Below are positions 32,607-41,222 of a stretch of DNA of 64,000 nt, in pieces. The DNA comes from Bradyrhizobium forestalis (GTDB lineage Bacteria > Pseudomonadota > Alphaproteobacteria > Rhizobiales > Xanthobacteraceae). The stretch covers positions 62,001 to 126,000 of the forward strand of contig NZ_PGVG01000007.1 of NCBI RefSeq assembly GCF_002795245.1, given 5' to 3'. The translations under genes and the position numbers were made by a program. The notes below the pieces were generated by a model, which saw nothing but the letters and a program-made list of their open reading frames with translations, searched no databases and was not told where the DNA came from. Position 1 is the stretch's first letter. The number at the start of each line of letters is the position of its first letter.

Positions 32607-33797
32607 TCACCGATGCTCGATCGCCCGGATCGCGCCGCGCAGCTCGGCGAGGCCGCGCAGGCGGCCGATCGCGGTGTAGCCGGGGTTGGTGCGTTTGGTG
32701 GCGGCGAGGTCGTCGAGCATGCGGTGGCCGTGATCAGGGCGGAACACGATCCTCTTGTCCGGCGAACGCTTGGCGTTCTCCTTGAGCAGCGCTTTCAGCA
32801 CCGCGACCATGTCGACGTCGCCGTCGAGATGATCGGACTCGTAGAACGACAGGCCATCGGCCTCGCGCTTGGTCGCGCGCAGATGGGCGAACGCAATGCG
32901 CGGGCCGAAGCGTTCGGCCATTTCGGGCAGATTGTTCTCCGCGCGCACGCCGAGCGAGCCCGTGCACAGGCAGATGCCGTTCGCCTTGGACGGTACGGCG
33001 TCGAACAGCGCCTGATAGTCGTCGGCACTGGATGCGATGCGCGGCAGGCCGAACAGCGGCCGCGGCGGATCGTCCGGATGCAGCGTCAGGGAGACGCCGA
33101 GCTGCTCGGCGACCGGCGCGACACGCGTGAGGAACTCGGCCAGATGCTGCCGCAGGATCTTTGGCGTGATGTCGCGATAGGCCTCGAGCCGATCGCGGAA
33201 TTGCGGGATCGTCATCGGCTCCGTGGTCGAGCCCGGCAGCGCACTGGCGATGACCATGATGAGATAGTCGATATCGGCCTGGCTCATCTGGTCGAACAGC
33301 TTTTTCGCGCGCGCCTGCGCTTCCTGCGAATACTCCTGAGCCGCCGCCGGGCGCTTCAGGATATGCAGCTCGAACGCGGCGAAGCGGTCCTGGTCGAAGC
33401 GCATGGCGCGGGCGCCGTTGGGCAGCTCCCATTCCAGATCAGTGCGGCACCAGTCGACCACGGGCATGAAATTGTAGCAGATGATCTTGATGCCGCTGGC
33501 GGCCACCGCCTCCAGGCTCGCGATCCACGCCTCGATCGACTTGATCGCCTTGCCGCCGAGCCGCTTGACGTCGTCGGGGATTGGAATCGATTCCACCACC
33601 GACCAGGTCAGCTGCGAGCGGCCGGGCTGACCATTCTCGATGAAGTTCCTGCGCTCCTCGACCGCCTTGCGCGTCCAGGCCTCGCCGATCGGCACCTGAT
33701 GCAGGGCCGAGACGATATCGCTCGCCCCGGCCTGCCTGACATCATCGAGCGACACGGGGTCATCCGGCCCGTACCAGCGCCATCCCTCGAGCATCAT
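32607..33797 (-). CDS. uxuA: Mannonate dehydratase
   Basis: The enzyme dehydrates D-mannonate to 2-keto-3-deoxy-D-gluconate in glucuronate degradation. The 396-residue sequence matches UxuA: MLEGWRWYGPDDPVSLDDVR, ICYNFMPVVDWCRTDL (metal-site region), LTLHPDDPPRPLFGLPRI, NGICLCTGSLG, HLRATKREADGLSFYESDHLDGDVDMV and FRPDHGHRMLDDL. It is the last gene of the minus-strand TRAP-idonate dehydrogenase operon and lies 15 nt downstream of the dehydrogenase gene. It pairs functionally with uxuB at 39204. Confidence 0.97.
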   Translation of the reverse strand: MMLEGWRWYGPDDPVSLDDVRQAGASDIVSALHQVPIGEAWTRKAVEERRNFIENGQPGRSQLTWSVVESIPIPDDVKRLGGKAIKSIEAWIASLEAVAASGIKIICYNFMPVVDWCRTDLEWELPNGARAMRFDQDRFAAFELHILKRPAAAQEYSQEAQARAKKLFDQMSQADIDYLIMVIASALPGSTTEPMTIPQFRDRLEAYRDITPKILRQHLAEFLTRVAPVAEQLGVSLTLHPDDPPRPLFGLPRIASSADDYQALFDAVPSKANGICLCTGSLGVRAENNLPEMAERFGPRIAFAHLRATKREADGLSFYESDHLDGDVDMVAVLKALLKENAKRSPDKRIVFRPDHGHRMLDDLAATKRTNPGYTAIGRLRGLAELRGAIRAIEHR

Positions 33798-33812
33798 CGA
33801 AATTCTCCCGGA

Positions 33813-34862
33813 TCAGTTCGCGGTCAGCACCACCTTGACGCTCTGCGAGCGGTCCAGCGCCAGCCGCAGCGCATCCGGCGCGGTGGACAGCGGCCGCTCG
33901 GCGGTCACCAGCGACAGCACGTCGACGCTGCCGTTGCCGATCAGTTCCACCGCAGTCATGAACTCGAAGCCGAACCGGAACGAGCCGCGCAGGTCGATCT
34001 CCTTGGCCATCACCGCATTCGACGGCGTCGGGATCTGGCCGCCCGGCAGATTGCCGATCTGCACCACCACGCCGCCGCGCCTGACGATGCCGATGGCGCT
34101 GGCAAGACCCGCCGCCGTGCCCGAGACCTCGAACGCGACGTCATAGGGTCGCGACGCAGCCTGCGCCTTCAGTCCTTCCTCGCCACCGGAGACATTCTCG
34201 ACATGCGAAGCCCCGAGCCGGCTGGCGAAGGCGAGCGGCGTCGGCGCGATATCGGCGACCGTGATATCAGCCATGCCGGCGCGGTGCGCGGCAAGCATGG
34301 TCAGAAGTCCGATCGGGCCGGCGCCGAAGATGATGCCGCGCTTGCCCTCGATGGCGCCGGCGCGCGCGACCGCATGCAGGCAGACCGCAAGCGGCTCGGC
34401 CAGCGCCGCGGCCTGATACGACACATGATCGGGAATCTTCACGCACTGCGCCGGGATCGCGTCGAAATAGTTGGCGAAACCGCCCTGCATGTGCGGCGTC
34501 TTCGAGGCCGAGCCCATGAAATAGATGTTCTCGCACAAGTTCGGTCGGCCCTCGCGGCAGGCGACGCAATGGCCGCACCAGCGCGACGGGTTGACGGCAA
34601 CGCGGTCGCCGACCTTCAGGTTCGCTGCGGTGCCCGAGATCTCCACGACCTCGCCCGAGATCTCATGTCCCAGCACCAGCGGCGACTTCACCACGAAATC
34701 GCCAGTGCGGGCATGGCGGAAGTAGTGCATGTCCGAGCCGCAGATGCCGCCGGCGCCGAAGCGGATGCGCACCATCCCGTCTGCGAGCTTGTCGAGCGGA
34801 TGCTCGATCATGCGCAAATCTTCGGGGCCGAACAGGGTCGCGGCGAGAGCGGTGGAGGTCAT
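33813..34862 (-). CDS. Zinc alcohol dehydrogenase family, L-idonate 5-dehydrogenase-like
   Basis: A 349-residue medium-chain dehydrogenase. Catalytic zinc ligands are visible in GGICGSDMHYF (about residue 41) and VLGHEISG (GHE, about 67). The structural-zinc cysteines are in WCGHCVACREGRPNLC. The nucleotide motif IIFGAGPIGLL is near 176. It resembles L-idonate 5-dehydrogenase, which converts idonate to 5-ketogluconate. The start overlaps the TRAP permease stop as ATGA. In this operon it could link an imported aldonate to the UxuA/UxuB pathway. Confidence 0.88.
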   Translation of the reverse strand: MTSTALAATLFGPEDLRMIEHPLDKLADGMVRIRFGAGGICGSDMHYFRHARTGDFVVKSPLVLGHEISGEVVEISGTAANLKVGDRVAVNPSRWCGHCVACREGRPNLCENIYFMGSASKTPHMQGGFANYFDAIPAQCVKIPDHVSYQAAALAEPLAVCLHAVARAGAIEGKRGIIFGAGPIGLLTMLAAHRAGMADITVADIAPTPLAFASRLGASHVENVSGGEEGLKAQAASRPYDVAFEVSGTAAGLASAIGIVRRGGVVVQIGNLPGGQIPTPSNAVMAKEIDLRGSFRFGFEFMTAVELIGNGSVDVLSLVTAERPLSTAPDALRLALDRSQSVKVVLTAN

Positions 34863-36265
34863 TTGGAGAGTCCCATGTATTTTGGCAGCCAGAGGGTCAG
34901 GTCGGGAATGTAAGTGATCGCGATCAGCGCGAGCAGCAGCGGCACCAGCCAGGGCAGGATCGCCACCGTCGTGCGCTCGACCGAGAGTTTTGCCACGCGG
35001 GCAAGCACGAACAGCACCATGCCGAGCGGCGGATGCAGCAGGCCGATCATCAGGTTGAGCGTCATGATCAGGCCGAAATGAATGGGATCGATGCCGAGCT
35101 TGAGCACGATCGGCAGCAGGATCGGCACCAGAATGGTGATCGCCGCGGTGGTGTCGATGAAGCAGCCGACGAACAGGATCAGGACGTTGGCGAGCGCCAG
35201 GAACACCCATTTGTTGTGGGTGACGCTGAGCATCCAGTCCGAGAGCGTCTGCGCGGCCTGCGACACCGTCAGCAGCCAGGCGAAGATCGAGGCCGCCGTG
35301 ACGATGAACAGCACCGACGCCGTGGTCTCGATCGTGTCGAAGGTCGCCTTCGCCACCGTCTGCAGTGTCATGGTGCGGTAGCGGACGAGGCCGAGGAACA
35401 GCGACCAGATTACCGCGGCAACCGCAGCTTCCGTCGGCGTGAACCAGCCGAGGGTCATGCCGCCGATCAGGATCACCGGCGCCATCAGCGCCATCACCGC
35501 CGAGAAGTCGAAGTACCAGTCGATCACCAGCAGCGTGCCGAGACCGATGACCACAGCCACGTTGACCGAGAGGCCGGCCATCACCATCAGCCAGATCGCG
35601 AGCGGGAACGAGAGCACGATCACGATCTCGAGGCCGGCCGAGCCGAGTTGCGGCCAGGAGAACGGCGTGTCGCTGCCCCATTTGTTCTTGTGCGCGAAGT
35701 AGGTGACGGTGATCATCATGAACAGCGTCAGCACGACGCCGGGAATGACGCCGCCGAGGAACAGCGCGCCGATCGAGACGTTCGCCATCATGCCGTAGAT
35801 CACGAAAGGCAGCGACGGCGGAATGATGGGCCCGAGCGTCGCCGAGGCCGCGGTGACACCGACCGAGAACTCGGTCGAGTAGCCGTGGTCCTTCATCGCC
35901 TTGATCTCGATGGTGCCGAGACCGGCGGCGTCCGCGATCGCGGTGCCGGACATGCCGGAGAAGATCACCGAGCCGATGATGTTGACGTGGCCGAGACCGC
36001 CGCGCATCCACCCCACCAGGGCGACGGCGAACTTGTAGATACGCCCCGTCACACCGGCGATGTTCATGAGGTTGCCGGCCAGGATGAAGAACGGCACGGC
36101 GAGCAGCGGAAAGCTCTCGACGCCGGCGATCATGCGCTGTGCCAGCGTGACGTCGGGCGTCACGCCGCTGACCAGGATGTAAAGCAGCGACGACGCGGCC
36201 ATGGCAATCGCCACGGGAACGCCGAGCAGCATCAGGACGAGGAAACCTCCGAGCAGCAGCAGCAT
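34859..36265 (-). CDS. TRAP transporter large permease subunit (DctM family), sugar-acid cluster
   Basis: The 468-residue protein is slightly longer than the usual 425-430. It begins MLLLLGGFLVLMLLGVPVAI and has about twelve helices with DctM motifs such as ADAAGLGTIEIKAM and LHPPLGMVLFV. Its stop overlaps the idonate dehydrogenase start by 4 nt and it begins 4 nt after the small-subunit stop, so all three are translationally coupled. It is likely to transport hexuronates or aldonates, judging from neighbours. Confidence 0.94.
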   Translation of the reverse strand: MLLLLGGFLVLMLLGVPVAIAMAASSLLYILVSGVTPDVTLAQRMIAGVESFPLLAVPFFILAGNLMNIAGVTGRIYKFAVALVGWMRGGLGHVNIIGSVIFSGMSGTAIADAAGLGTIEIKAMKDHGYSTEFSVGVTAASATLGPIIPPSLPFVIYGMMANVSIGALFLGGVIPGVVLTLFMMITVTYFAHKNKWGSDTPFSWPQLGSAGLEIVIVLSFPLAIWLMVMAGLSVNVAVVIGLGTLLVIDWYFDFSAVMALMAPVILIGGMTLGWFTPTEAAVAAVIWSLFLGLVRYRTMTLQTVAKATFDTIETTASVLFIVTAASIFAWLLTVSQAAQTLSDWMLSVTHNKWVFLALANVLILFVGCFIDTTAAITILVPILLPIVLKLGIDPIHFGLIMTLNLMIGLLHPPLGMVLFVLARVAKLSVERTTVAILPWLVPLLLALIAITYIPDLTLWLPKYMGLSK

Positions 36266-36269
36266 GATG

Positions 36270-36848
36270 TTACATCTCCGATCCGTCGTAGGCACCGGGA
36301 CGCTCGAGCACCGAGTAACCCTGCCGCCAGTGTTGCACCGCCGCCTGCAACGAGCGCAGGAACATCAGCACGAAGCCGAGCAGCACGGCGTAATAGACGA
36401 GGTTCTTGGGAAAATTGATCGTGGTCATCTGCTCGTCGCCGATGACCTGGATGTAGACCCAGACCAGCTTGGTGGCGTAGCCGAAGAAGGCGATCCGGAT
36501 CAGGTCGATCATGGTCGAAAGCGCGCGCCCTACGGGTCGCGGCAGATAACGGTAGACGAGGTCGACCTGGATGTGCCGCGACAGCCGCACGCACATCGAG
36601 GCGCCGATGAAGACCACGCCGATCAGGCAATAGGTCGCGATCTCCTCGGTCCAGGCGTAGCTGTCGTTGAGCACATAGCGGGTGAAGAACTGGAGGAAGA
36701 CGGCGAGCGCCATCACCCAGAAGATCGCAAGTGCCACCCAGTCCTCGAACGCGTAGATGCCGAGATCGACCTTCGGCGTCGCCTCCTCCTCGAAGGTATG
36801 GGCGATCTCCTCCGCGGTGATCTGCCGGTGGATTTCGGCGATGGACAT
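36270..36848 (-). CDS. TRAP transporter small permease subunit (DctQ family), sugar-acid cluster
   Basis: A 192-residue protein with an unusually long polar N-terminus (about 35 residues) and then four helices. It contains RYVLNDSYAWTEEIATYCLIG, the typical DctQ segment. GAGAGGAGCA lies upstream of ATG 36848 and fixes the start. The binding-protein gene of the same transporter lies 344 nt upstream across a repeat-filled gap. Confidence 0.92.
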   Translation of the reverse strand: MSIAEIHRQITAEEIAHTFEEEATPKVDLGIYAFEDWVALAIFWVMALAVFLQFFTRYVLNDSYAWTEEIATYCLIGVVFIGASMCVRLSRHIQVDLVYRYLPRPVGRALSTMIDLIRIAFFGYATKLVWVYIQVIGDEQMTTINFPKNLVYYAVLLGFVLMFLRSLQAAVQHWRQGYSVLERPGAYDGSEM

Positions 36849-36937
36849 GGGGTTGCTCCTCTCCAAATCGTCGTTCCGGGATGGCGCGCTAGAGCGCGGA
36901 ATGGCTTTAGGTTGAACCGATTGTCGTGGCTCGCTCA

Positions 36938-37055
36938 CCTCTCCCGCTTGCGGGAGAGGTCGGCGCGGAGCGCCGGGTGAGGGTTGTCTCCTCTTGGGGA
37001 CTGTCCCATTGCGGAAAAACCCTCTCCCCAACCCTCTCCCGCAAGCGGGAGAGGG
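36938..37055. repeat. Pair of inverted-repeat hairpins (CCTCTCCCGC type)
   Basis: Two palindromes, CCTCTCCCGCTTGCGGGAGAGG-like at 36938-36959 and its twin with a CAAG centre at 37032-37055, flank about 70 nt that includes GGTGAGGGTTGTCTCC and CCCTCTCCCCAACC. This is a common rhizobial intergenic repeat. It interrupts the operon between the binding protein and the small permease and could affect transcript stability there. The remaining part of the 36849-37192 gap has no gene. Confidence 0.75.
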
Positions 37056-37177
37056 AGCGCACCTCCGTTGAAGCAATCAAACCTGATCCCATCACGCGCG
37101 AGCACCAGACCCTGAACCTCAAGATTCTCGGCTGCGCAATTGCGCACCTTAGTTTCGGTCCTGCGGACCGCCCCGGG

Positions 37178-37196
37178 ATGACGACGACGTCGTCAT
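37178..37196 (-). other. Palindrome at the 3' end of the TRAP binding-protein gene
   Basis: ATGACGACGACGTCGTCAT is a near-perfect palindrome overlapping the stop codon of the binding-protein gene on the minus strand. Together with the GGTCCTGCGGACC hairpin just beyond it, it may protect or end the transcript after the binding-protein gene, allowing it to be made in excess of the membrane subunits. There is no T-run. Confidence 0.35.
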
Positions 37197-38170
37197 TTCA
37201 CCGCCTGGATCTTTTCCCAGTCGGCCTTGCGATAACCGAAGGTCTCGAACGCCACGTTCTTCAGCACGGTGTCGCGGAACTCGTTCTTGTCGACCTCGGT
37301 CACGGTCAGCCCCTTCTCCTTGAAGAAGGCGACCAGCTTGGTTTCGTTCTGCTTGATCTCTCCGGTCGCCTTGGCGGCCGCCTCCTGCGCGACGTCGGTG
37401 AAGATCTTCTTGTCCTCGTCAGAGAGCTTCTTCCACAGCGCGCCGGCGATCACGGTGTTGAGGTGGTCCACGATATGGCCGGTCAGCACGATGTGCTTCT
37501 GGACCTCGTAGAACTTCTTGGCCTCGATCGTGGTCAGCGGATTCTCCTGCGCCTCGACGGTGCCGTTCTGGAGCGCCAGATAGACTTCGGCGAAGGCGAT
37601 CGGCGCGGTGTTGGCGCCGCAGGCGCGAGGCATTGCGAGGTAGGCCGGCACGTCGGGCACGCGTATCTTCAGGCCCTTCATGTCGGCGCAGGTCTTGATC
37701 GGCTTGTTCGACGAGGTCTGGCGCACGCCGTAATAGGTCACCGCGACGATGTGGTGGCCACTCTTGTCCTCGTAGCCCTTGGCGAGCTCCTTGAAGATGT
37801 CGCTCTTGGTGTAGGCGAGGAGGTGATCGGCGTCGCGGAAGGTGTAGGGATAATAGGTCACACCGATCGGCGCGAAGCTCTTGGCCGCGAAGCTCGAGCC
37901 GGAGATGATGATGTCGACCGAACCGAGCGAGAGGCCCTGGTTGATGTCGGCTTCCTTGCCGAGCTGGGAGGCCGGATAGACCTCGATCTGGTAGCGCCCA
38001 TTGGTGCGCTTGCCGATCTCCTGCGCGGCCCAGACCGAGGCAGTGTGGAACGGCTCCGACGTCTCGTAGACATGGGCCCATTTGAGCTTGGTCTGCGCCA
38101 TGCCGGCGCTGGTCGCTGCCAGCAGCGTGGCGGCGGAGATCACTGCTGCAATCGTCATCTTCTTCAACAT
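37193..38170 (-). CDS. TRAP transporter substrate-binding protein (DctP family), sugar-acid cluster
   Basis: A 325-residue periplasmic receptor with a signal peptide (MLKKMTIAAVISAATLLAAT, then SAGMAQ). Landmarks are LKWAHVYETSEPFHTASVWA, GRYQIEVYPASQLGKE, MKGLKIRVPDVP (carboxylate-binding arginine) and VEAQENPLTTI (a DctP signature). It resembles receptors for uronic acids such as SiaP/UehA-like proteins. GGAGGAAAA precedes ATG 38170. It lies 71 nt downstream of the GntR gene and begins the transport operon. Confidence 0.94.
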   Translation of the reverse strand: MLKKMTIAAVISAATLLAATSAGMAQTKLKWAHVYETSEPFHTASVWAAQEIGKRTNGRYQIEVYPASQLGKEADINQGLSLGSVDIIISGSSFAAKSFAPIGVTYYPYTFRDADHLLAYTKSDIFKELAKGYEDKSGHHIVAVTYYGVRQTSSNKPIKTCADMKGLKIRVPDVPAYLAMPRACGANTAPIAFAEVYLALQNGTVEAQENPLTTIEAKKFYEVQKHIVLTGHIVDHLNTVIAGALWKKLSDEDKKIFTDVAQEAAAKATGEIKQNETKLVAFFKEKGLTVTEVDKNEFRDTVLKNVAFETFGYRKADWEKIQAVK

Positions 38171-38241
38171 CGACTTTTCCTCCATCGTTCAAGTCTGCTT
38201 CTTGTTCGCCCGCGCCCGAAGCGGATGCGGGCCGCCCAATC

Positions 38242-39057
38242 TCATCGCCGCCTGGCGCCGCTGCTCGCGGCTGGCTTCTTGTTCGGCGCATGTTTCGGTT
38301 TCGACGGTTTTGCCGCCGATCGCACCGCGCGGCTTTGCGCCGAAGCCGATCCCGCCGCGGTCTCGGCACCGAAGTTTTGTGCAAAGCGTTCCTGGGATCG
38401 CGCCAGATGAGCGCGCATGGCTTCACGCGCGGCGTCGGGATCATGCGCTGCGATCGCGTCGCGCACGGCGCGATGCTCGTCCAGCGCCGTGCGCCACGTG
38501 CCCGGGCTCTCGAAATAATGCGCGAGCTGCGCGAAATAGGGATTGAGACGCTGGTCGAACAGCTCGCCGACCACGCGCACCAGAACGGCATTGCCGAGAC
38601 TTCCGGCGATCGCGACGTGGAACGCGCGGTCGTGGACCATCGAGGCTTCGCCGGGATGCTCGACATTCTCCATCGCGACAAGAGACGCATCGATGCGGGC
38701 GAGATCGTCCTTGGTCGCGACGCGCGCGGCCTGCTCGGCGATGGCGCTTTCCAGGAATTCGCGGGCGCGCAAGAGCTCGAACGGCCCCTCGATGACGGAA
38801 GCGGGTGCGGGCGCGGCCACGGCGGCGGGCTCGATCACATAGATGCCGGAACCGACGCGGATGCGCAGGCGGCCTTCGACCTCGAGCGCAATCAAGGCTT
38901 CGCGCACCGTGGGCCTGGATACCTGGAGCTGCTCGGCGAGCTCGCGCTCGGTCGGCAAGCGGCTGCCGACCGCGTACTCGCCGCTGTCGATCAGGCTTCG
39001 CAATTGATCGGCGACCTGGCGATAGAGCCGTCTCGCCTCCACAGCTTCCAGCGGCAC
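38242..39057 (-). CDS. FadR-type GntR regulator of the hexuronate cluster (UxuR/ExuR-like)
   Basis: A 271-residue regulator with an N-terminal winged helix (RLYRQVADQLRSLIDSGEYA, RLPTERELAEQLQVSRPTVREALIAL split at the GSRLPTERELA motif) and an all-helical FCD domain with metal/ligand residues (EFLESAIAEQAA, DRAFHVAIA, EHRAVRDAI). A long basic Ala/Ser/Lys-rich tail follows residue 240. It is divergent from uxuB across an operator at 39122 that looks like the UxuR/ExuR site, so it probably represses both directions until an uronate is present. Confidence 0.93.
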   Translation of the reverse strand: MPLEAVEARRLYRQVADQLRSLIDSGEYAVGSRLPTERELAEQLQVSRPTVREALIALEVEGRLRIRVGSGIYVIEPAAVAAPAPASVIEGPFELLRAREFLESAIAEQAARVATKDDLARIDASLVAMENVEHPGEASMVHDRAFHVAIAGSLGNAVLVRVVGELFDQRLNPYFAQLAHYFESPGTWRTALDEHRAVRDAIAAHDPDAAREAMRAHLARSQERFAQNFGAETAAGSASAQSRAVRSAAKPSKPKHAPNKKPAASSGARRR

Positions 39058-39121
39058 GCTGGTCCTCCCGAAAGGGTCTCGCGCGGCGCCTCCCGGCGCC
39101 CGCGGCCCGCCAATTTTGGAA

Positions 39122-39138
39122 AATTGGTCTTACCAATT
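39122..39138. promoter_or_regulatory. UxuR/ExuR-type operator palindrome
   Basis: AATTGGTCTTACCAATT is a perfect 7-bp inverted repeat around CTT, located between the divergent GntR and uxuB genes. It closely resembles the E. coli UxuR/ExuR operator core (AATTGGTATACCAATT), differing in its centre. Its position 65 nt from each start would allow control of both directions by the adjacent GntR protein. Confidence 0.82.
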
Positions 39139-39203
39139 GACCGGAGCATTGACCTGATACGGGCGCCATGTCAAGCAGCGGCCAAACACAGGGAGAGACG
39201 ACC

Positions 39204-40673
39204 ATGCGCCTTGGCCGCGCCAATCTCGACCGGCTGCCGCCAGCCATCCACCGCCCGGCCTATGATCGTTCGCGCGTCACGCCCGGCATCGTGCATCTCG
39301 GCCTCGGCGCGTTTCATCGCGCGCACCAGGCGGTTGTCATCGATGACTGCCTTGCCAGCGGCGCCACGTCCTGGGGCATCGTCGGCGCCAGCCTGCGCAG
39401 CCCGGATACGCGCGACGCCCTCGCCCCGCAGGACCATCTCTACACAATTGCCGTACGCGCCGCCGAAGGCACCGAGCACCGCGTCATCGGCGCCCTTCTC
39501 GACAGCGTCGTCGCGCGCGAGAAGCCGGCAGCGCTGGTCGAGCGCATGGCCGATCCCGCCACCCGCATTGTCTCGCTGACGGTCACCGAGAAGGGCTATT
39601 GCCACACGCCGCAGACCGGCGACCTCGACGAACGGCATCCCGATATCGTGCATGATCTCAACAATTTCGATGCGCCGCGCTCGGCGCCCGGCTTCATCGT
39701 CGCCGCGCTGGCACGCCGGCGGGCGCTGGGCGCCACGCCGTTCACCGTGCTGTGCTGCGACAATCTCGCCGCCAACGGCCACACCGTGCAGCGGATCGTG
39801 ACGCAGTTCGCCGCGCTGCGCTCGAAGGATCTCGGCAAGTGGATCGCGGATGCGGTCGCCTTCCCCTCGACCATGGTCGACCGCATCGTGCCGGAGACGA
39901 CGGATCGCGACCGCGATGCGGTCGCATCGGCGCTGGGCATGCGCGACGCCTGGCCGGTGATGACCGAGCCGTTCACGCAATGGGTGGTCGAGGACCGCTT
40001 CACGGCGGGCCGGCCGGATCTCGCCGCTGCGGGGGTCGAGCTCGTCACTGACGTCAGGCCGTTCGAGTTGATGAAGCTGCGGCTGCTCAACGCGAGCCAT
40101 TCCGCGCTCGCCTATCTCGGCTATCTCTCAGGCTACGAGACCATCGCAGACACCATGCAGGATCCGCATTTTGCGCGCCTTGCTGCGCAGGTGATGGAAG
40201 AGGCCGCGGTAACGCTGACGATGCCCGCGGGCACCGACCTCGCCGCCTATCGCGCCTCGCTGCTGAAGCGCTTCGCCAATCCGGCGCTGCATCACCGCAC
40301 CTGGCAGATCGCGATGGACGGCTCACAAAAGCTGCCGCAGCGGCTGCTCGGCGCGATGCAGGATCGCCTCGCCAGGAACCTGCCGGTCGCAACGCATGCG
40401 CTCGCGGTGGCTGGCTGGATGCGCTACGTCACCGGCCGCGACGAGCAGGGCCGCGCCATCGACGTGCGCGATCCACTCGCCGGCGAGTTCGCCGCGCTGG
40501 CGCGCGAGGCGGGCCCCGTCGCCGAGCGGCTCGCGCCCGCACTGCTCGGCGTGGCAAAGGTGTTCGGTCCGCTCGGCGCCGAGCCGCGCCTGCGCGAGGC
40601 CGTCACCGCGGCGCTCGGCCGTCTCTACAAGGATGGCGCGCGGCAAGCCGTGGCGACGCACGTCTCGGCGTGA
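39204..40673 (+). CDS. uxuB: Mannitol dehydrogenase family oxidoreductase, fructuronate reductase
   Basis: The enzyme interconverts D-fructuronate and D-mannonate with NAD(H), the step before mannonate dehydratase (uxuA at 32607). The 489 residues have family motifs: IVHLGLGAFHRAHQAVVID, TVTEKGYC, CDNLAANGHTVQ, FPSTMVDRIVPET, and the catalytic lysine region FELMKLRLLNASHSALAYLG. GGGAGAGACG lies upstream of ATG 39204; an in-frame ATG at 39168 lacks such a site. Family members also act on mannitol or altronate, but the uxuA neighbourhood favours fructuronate. Confidence 0.94.
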   Translation: MRLGRANLDRLPPAIHRPAYDRSRVTPGIVHLGLGAFHRAHQAVVIDDCLASGATSWGIVGASLRSPDTRDALAPQDHLYTIAVRAAEGTEHRVIGALLDSVVAREKPAALVERMADPATRIVSLTVTEKGYCHTPQTGDLDERHPDIVHDLNNFDAPRSAPGFIVAALARRRALGATPFTVLCCDNLAANGHTVQRIVTQFAALRSKDLGKWIADAVAFPSTMVDRIVPETTDRDRDAVASALGMRDAWPVMTEPFTQWVVEDRFTAGRPDLAAAGVELVTDVRPFELMKLRLLNASHSALAYLGYLSGYETIADTMQDPHFARLAAQVMEEAAVTLTMPAGTDLAAYRASLLKRFANPALHHRTWQIAMDGSQKLPQRLLGAMQDRLARNLPVATHALAVAGWMRYVTGRDEQGRAIDVRDPLAGEFAALAREAGPVAERLAPALLGVAKVFGPLGAEPRLREAVTAALGRLYKDGARQAVATHVSA

Positions 40674-40768
40674 CCCACTGAGCGGGCAGCATCTTGAATG
40701 CTGCACTGCGGCCAAAATCGACGGAAGTTGCGCTTGATTTTTGCCAGTCCTTGCCCCACCCGAGAGCG

Positions 40769-41176
40769 ATGGGAAAGGACAGCAAGGTCATCGCCGCCAA
40801 CGCGGCCTTCTACGCCGCGTTCTCAACGGGCGACTTCGCCGGCATGGAACGGATGTGGGCGGACGACGACTCCATCTCCTGCATCCATCCCGGCTGGCCG
40901 GCCATCATCGGGCGCGCCACCGTGATCGGAAGCTGGCGCGATATCCTGCAAAATCCGCAGCGGCCGCAGATCGTCTGCGCGGAGCCGCAGGCGATCGTCG
41001 ACGGCGACAGCGCCCGCGTGCTCTGCATCGAGATCGTCGACGGCACCGCCTTGGCCGCCGCGAACCATTTTCGCCGCGTCGGCGACGACTGGCGCCTGGT
41101 GCACCATCAGTCGAGCCCGATCGCGCAGATTGTCGAGCAAGCCGAAGACGATAGAACCAGTCACCGCGTCCACTGA
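40769..41176 (+). CDS. Nuclear transport factor 2-like (SnoaL/ketosteroid isomerase-fold) protein
   Basis: A 135-residue single-domain protein of the cone-shaped NTF2 fold. It has the N-terminal helix AANAAFYAAFSTGDFAGMER, the conserved WADDDSISCIHPGWPAIIG segment, and alternating strands including CIEIVD and HFRRVGDDWRLVHHQSSPI. The function may be a small-molecule isomerase, hydrolase or binding protein. ATG 40769 is preferred over a TTG at 40694. It lies 95 nt after uxuB, probably outside that operon. Confidence 0.8.
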   Translation: MGKDSKVIAANAAFYAAFSTGDFAGMERMWADDDSISCIHPGWPAIIGRATVIGSWRDILQNPQRPQIVCAEPQAIVDGDSARVLCIEIVDGTALAAANHFRRVGDDWRLVHHQSSPIAQIVEQAEDDRTSHRVH

Positions 41177-41183
41177 CGGCGAC

Positions 41184-41201
41184 GATCACGCGAGCGTGAT
41201 C
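41184..41201. terminator. Short hairpin between convergent genes
   Basis: GATCACGC and GCGTGATC form an 8-bp stem around GA, 7 nt after the NTF2-like gene. TTGTTTTTCAGTTTTTG follows shortly downstream on the plus strand. It could end transcription of the NTF2-like gene, but the tight loop makes this uncertain. Confidence 0.4.
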
Positions 41202-41222
41202 TACTGTGCATGGGGTTGTTTT

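Noticed and set aside
32613..34913. 766-codon plus-strand frame opposite uxuA and the dehydrogenase
   Set aside because: It is antisense to confidently identified enzymes, with low-complexity Arg/Asp content and no domain.
33813..36011. Very long frame spanning idonate dehydrogenase and the TRAP permease region, suggesting a fusion
   Set aside because: Only the C-terminal part (33813-34862) is protein-like. The upstream residues are an Arg/His-rich shadow of the permease gene in another frame, and the dehydrogenase has its own ATG overlapping the permease stop.
35033..36418. Highly charged plus-strand frame (Asp/His/Arg/Gln-rich) that resembles a repeat protein
   Set aside because: It is the complement of codons for hydrophobic residues in the TRAP permease, a known artefact in GC-rich genomes.
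37125..37197. Possible riboswitch or small RNA in the GC-rich palindromic stretch after the TRAP binding-protein gene
   Set aside because: The hairpins fit dispersed intergenic repeats and transcript-end structures. No conserved riboswitch core could be recognised.
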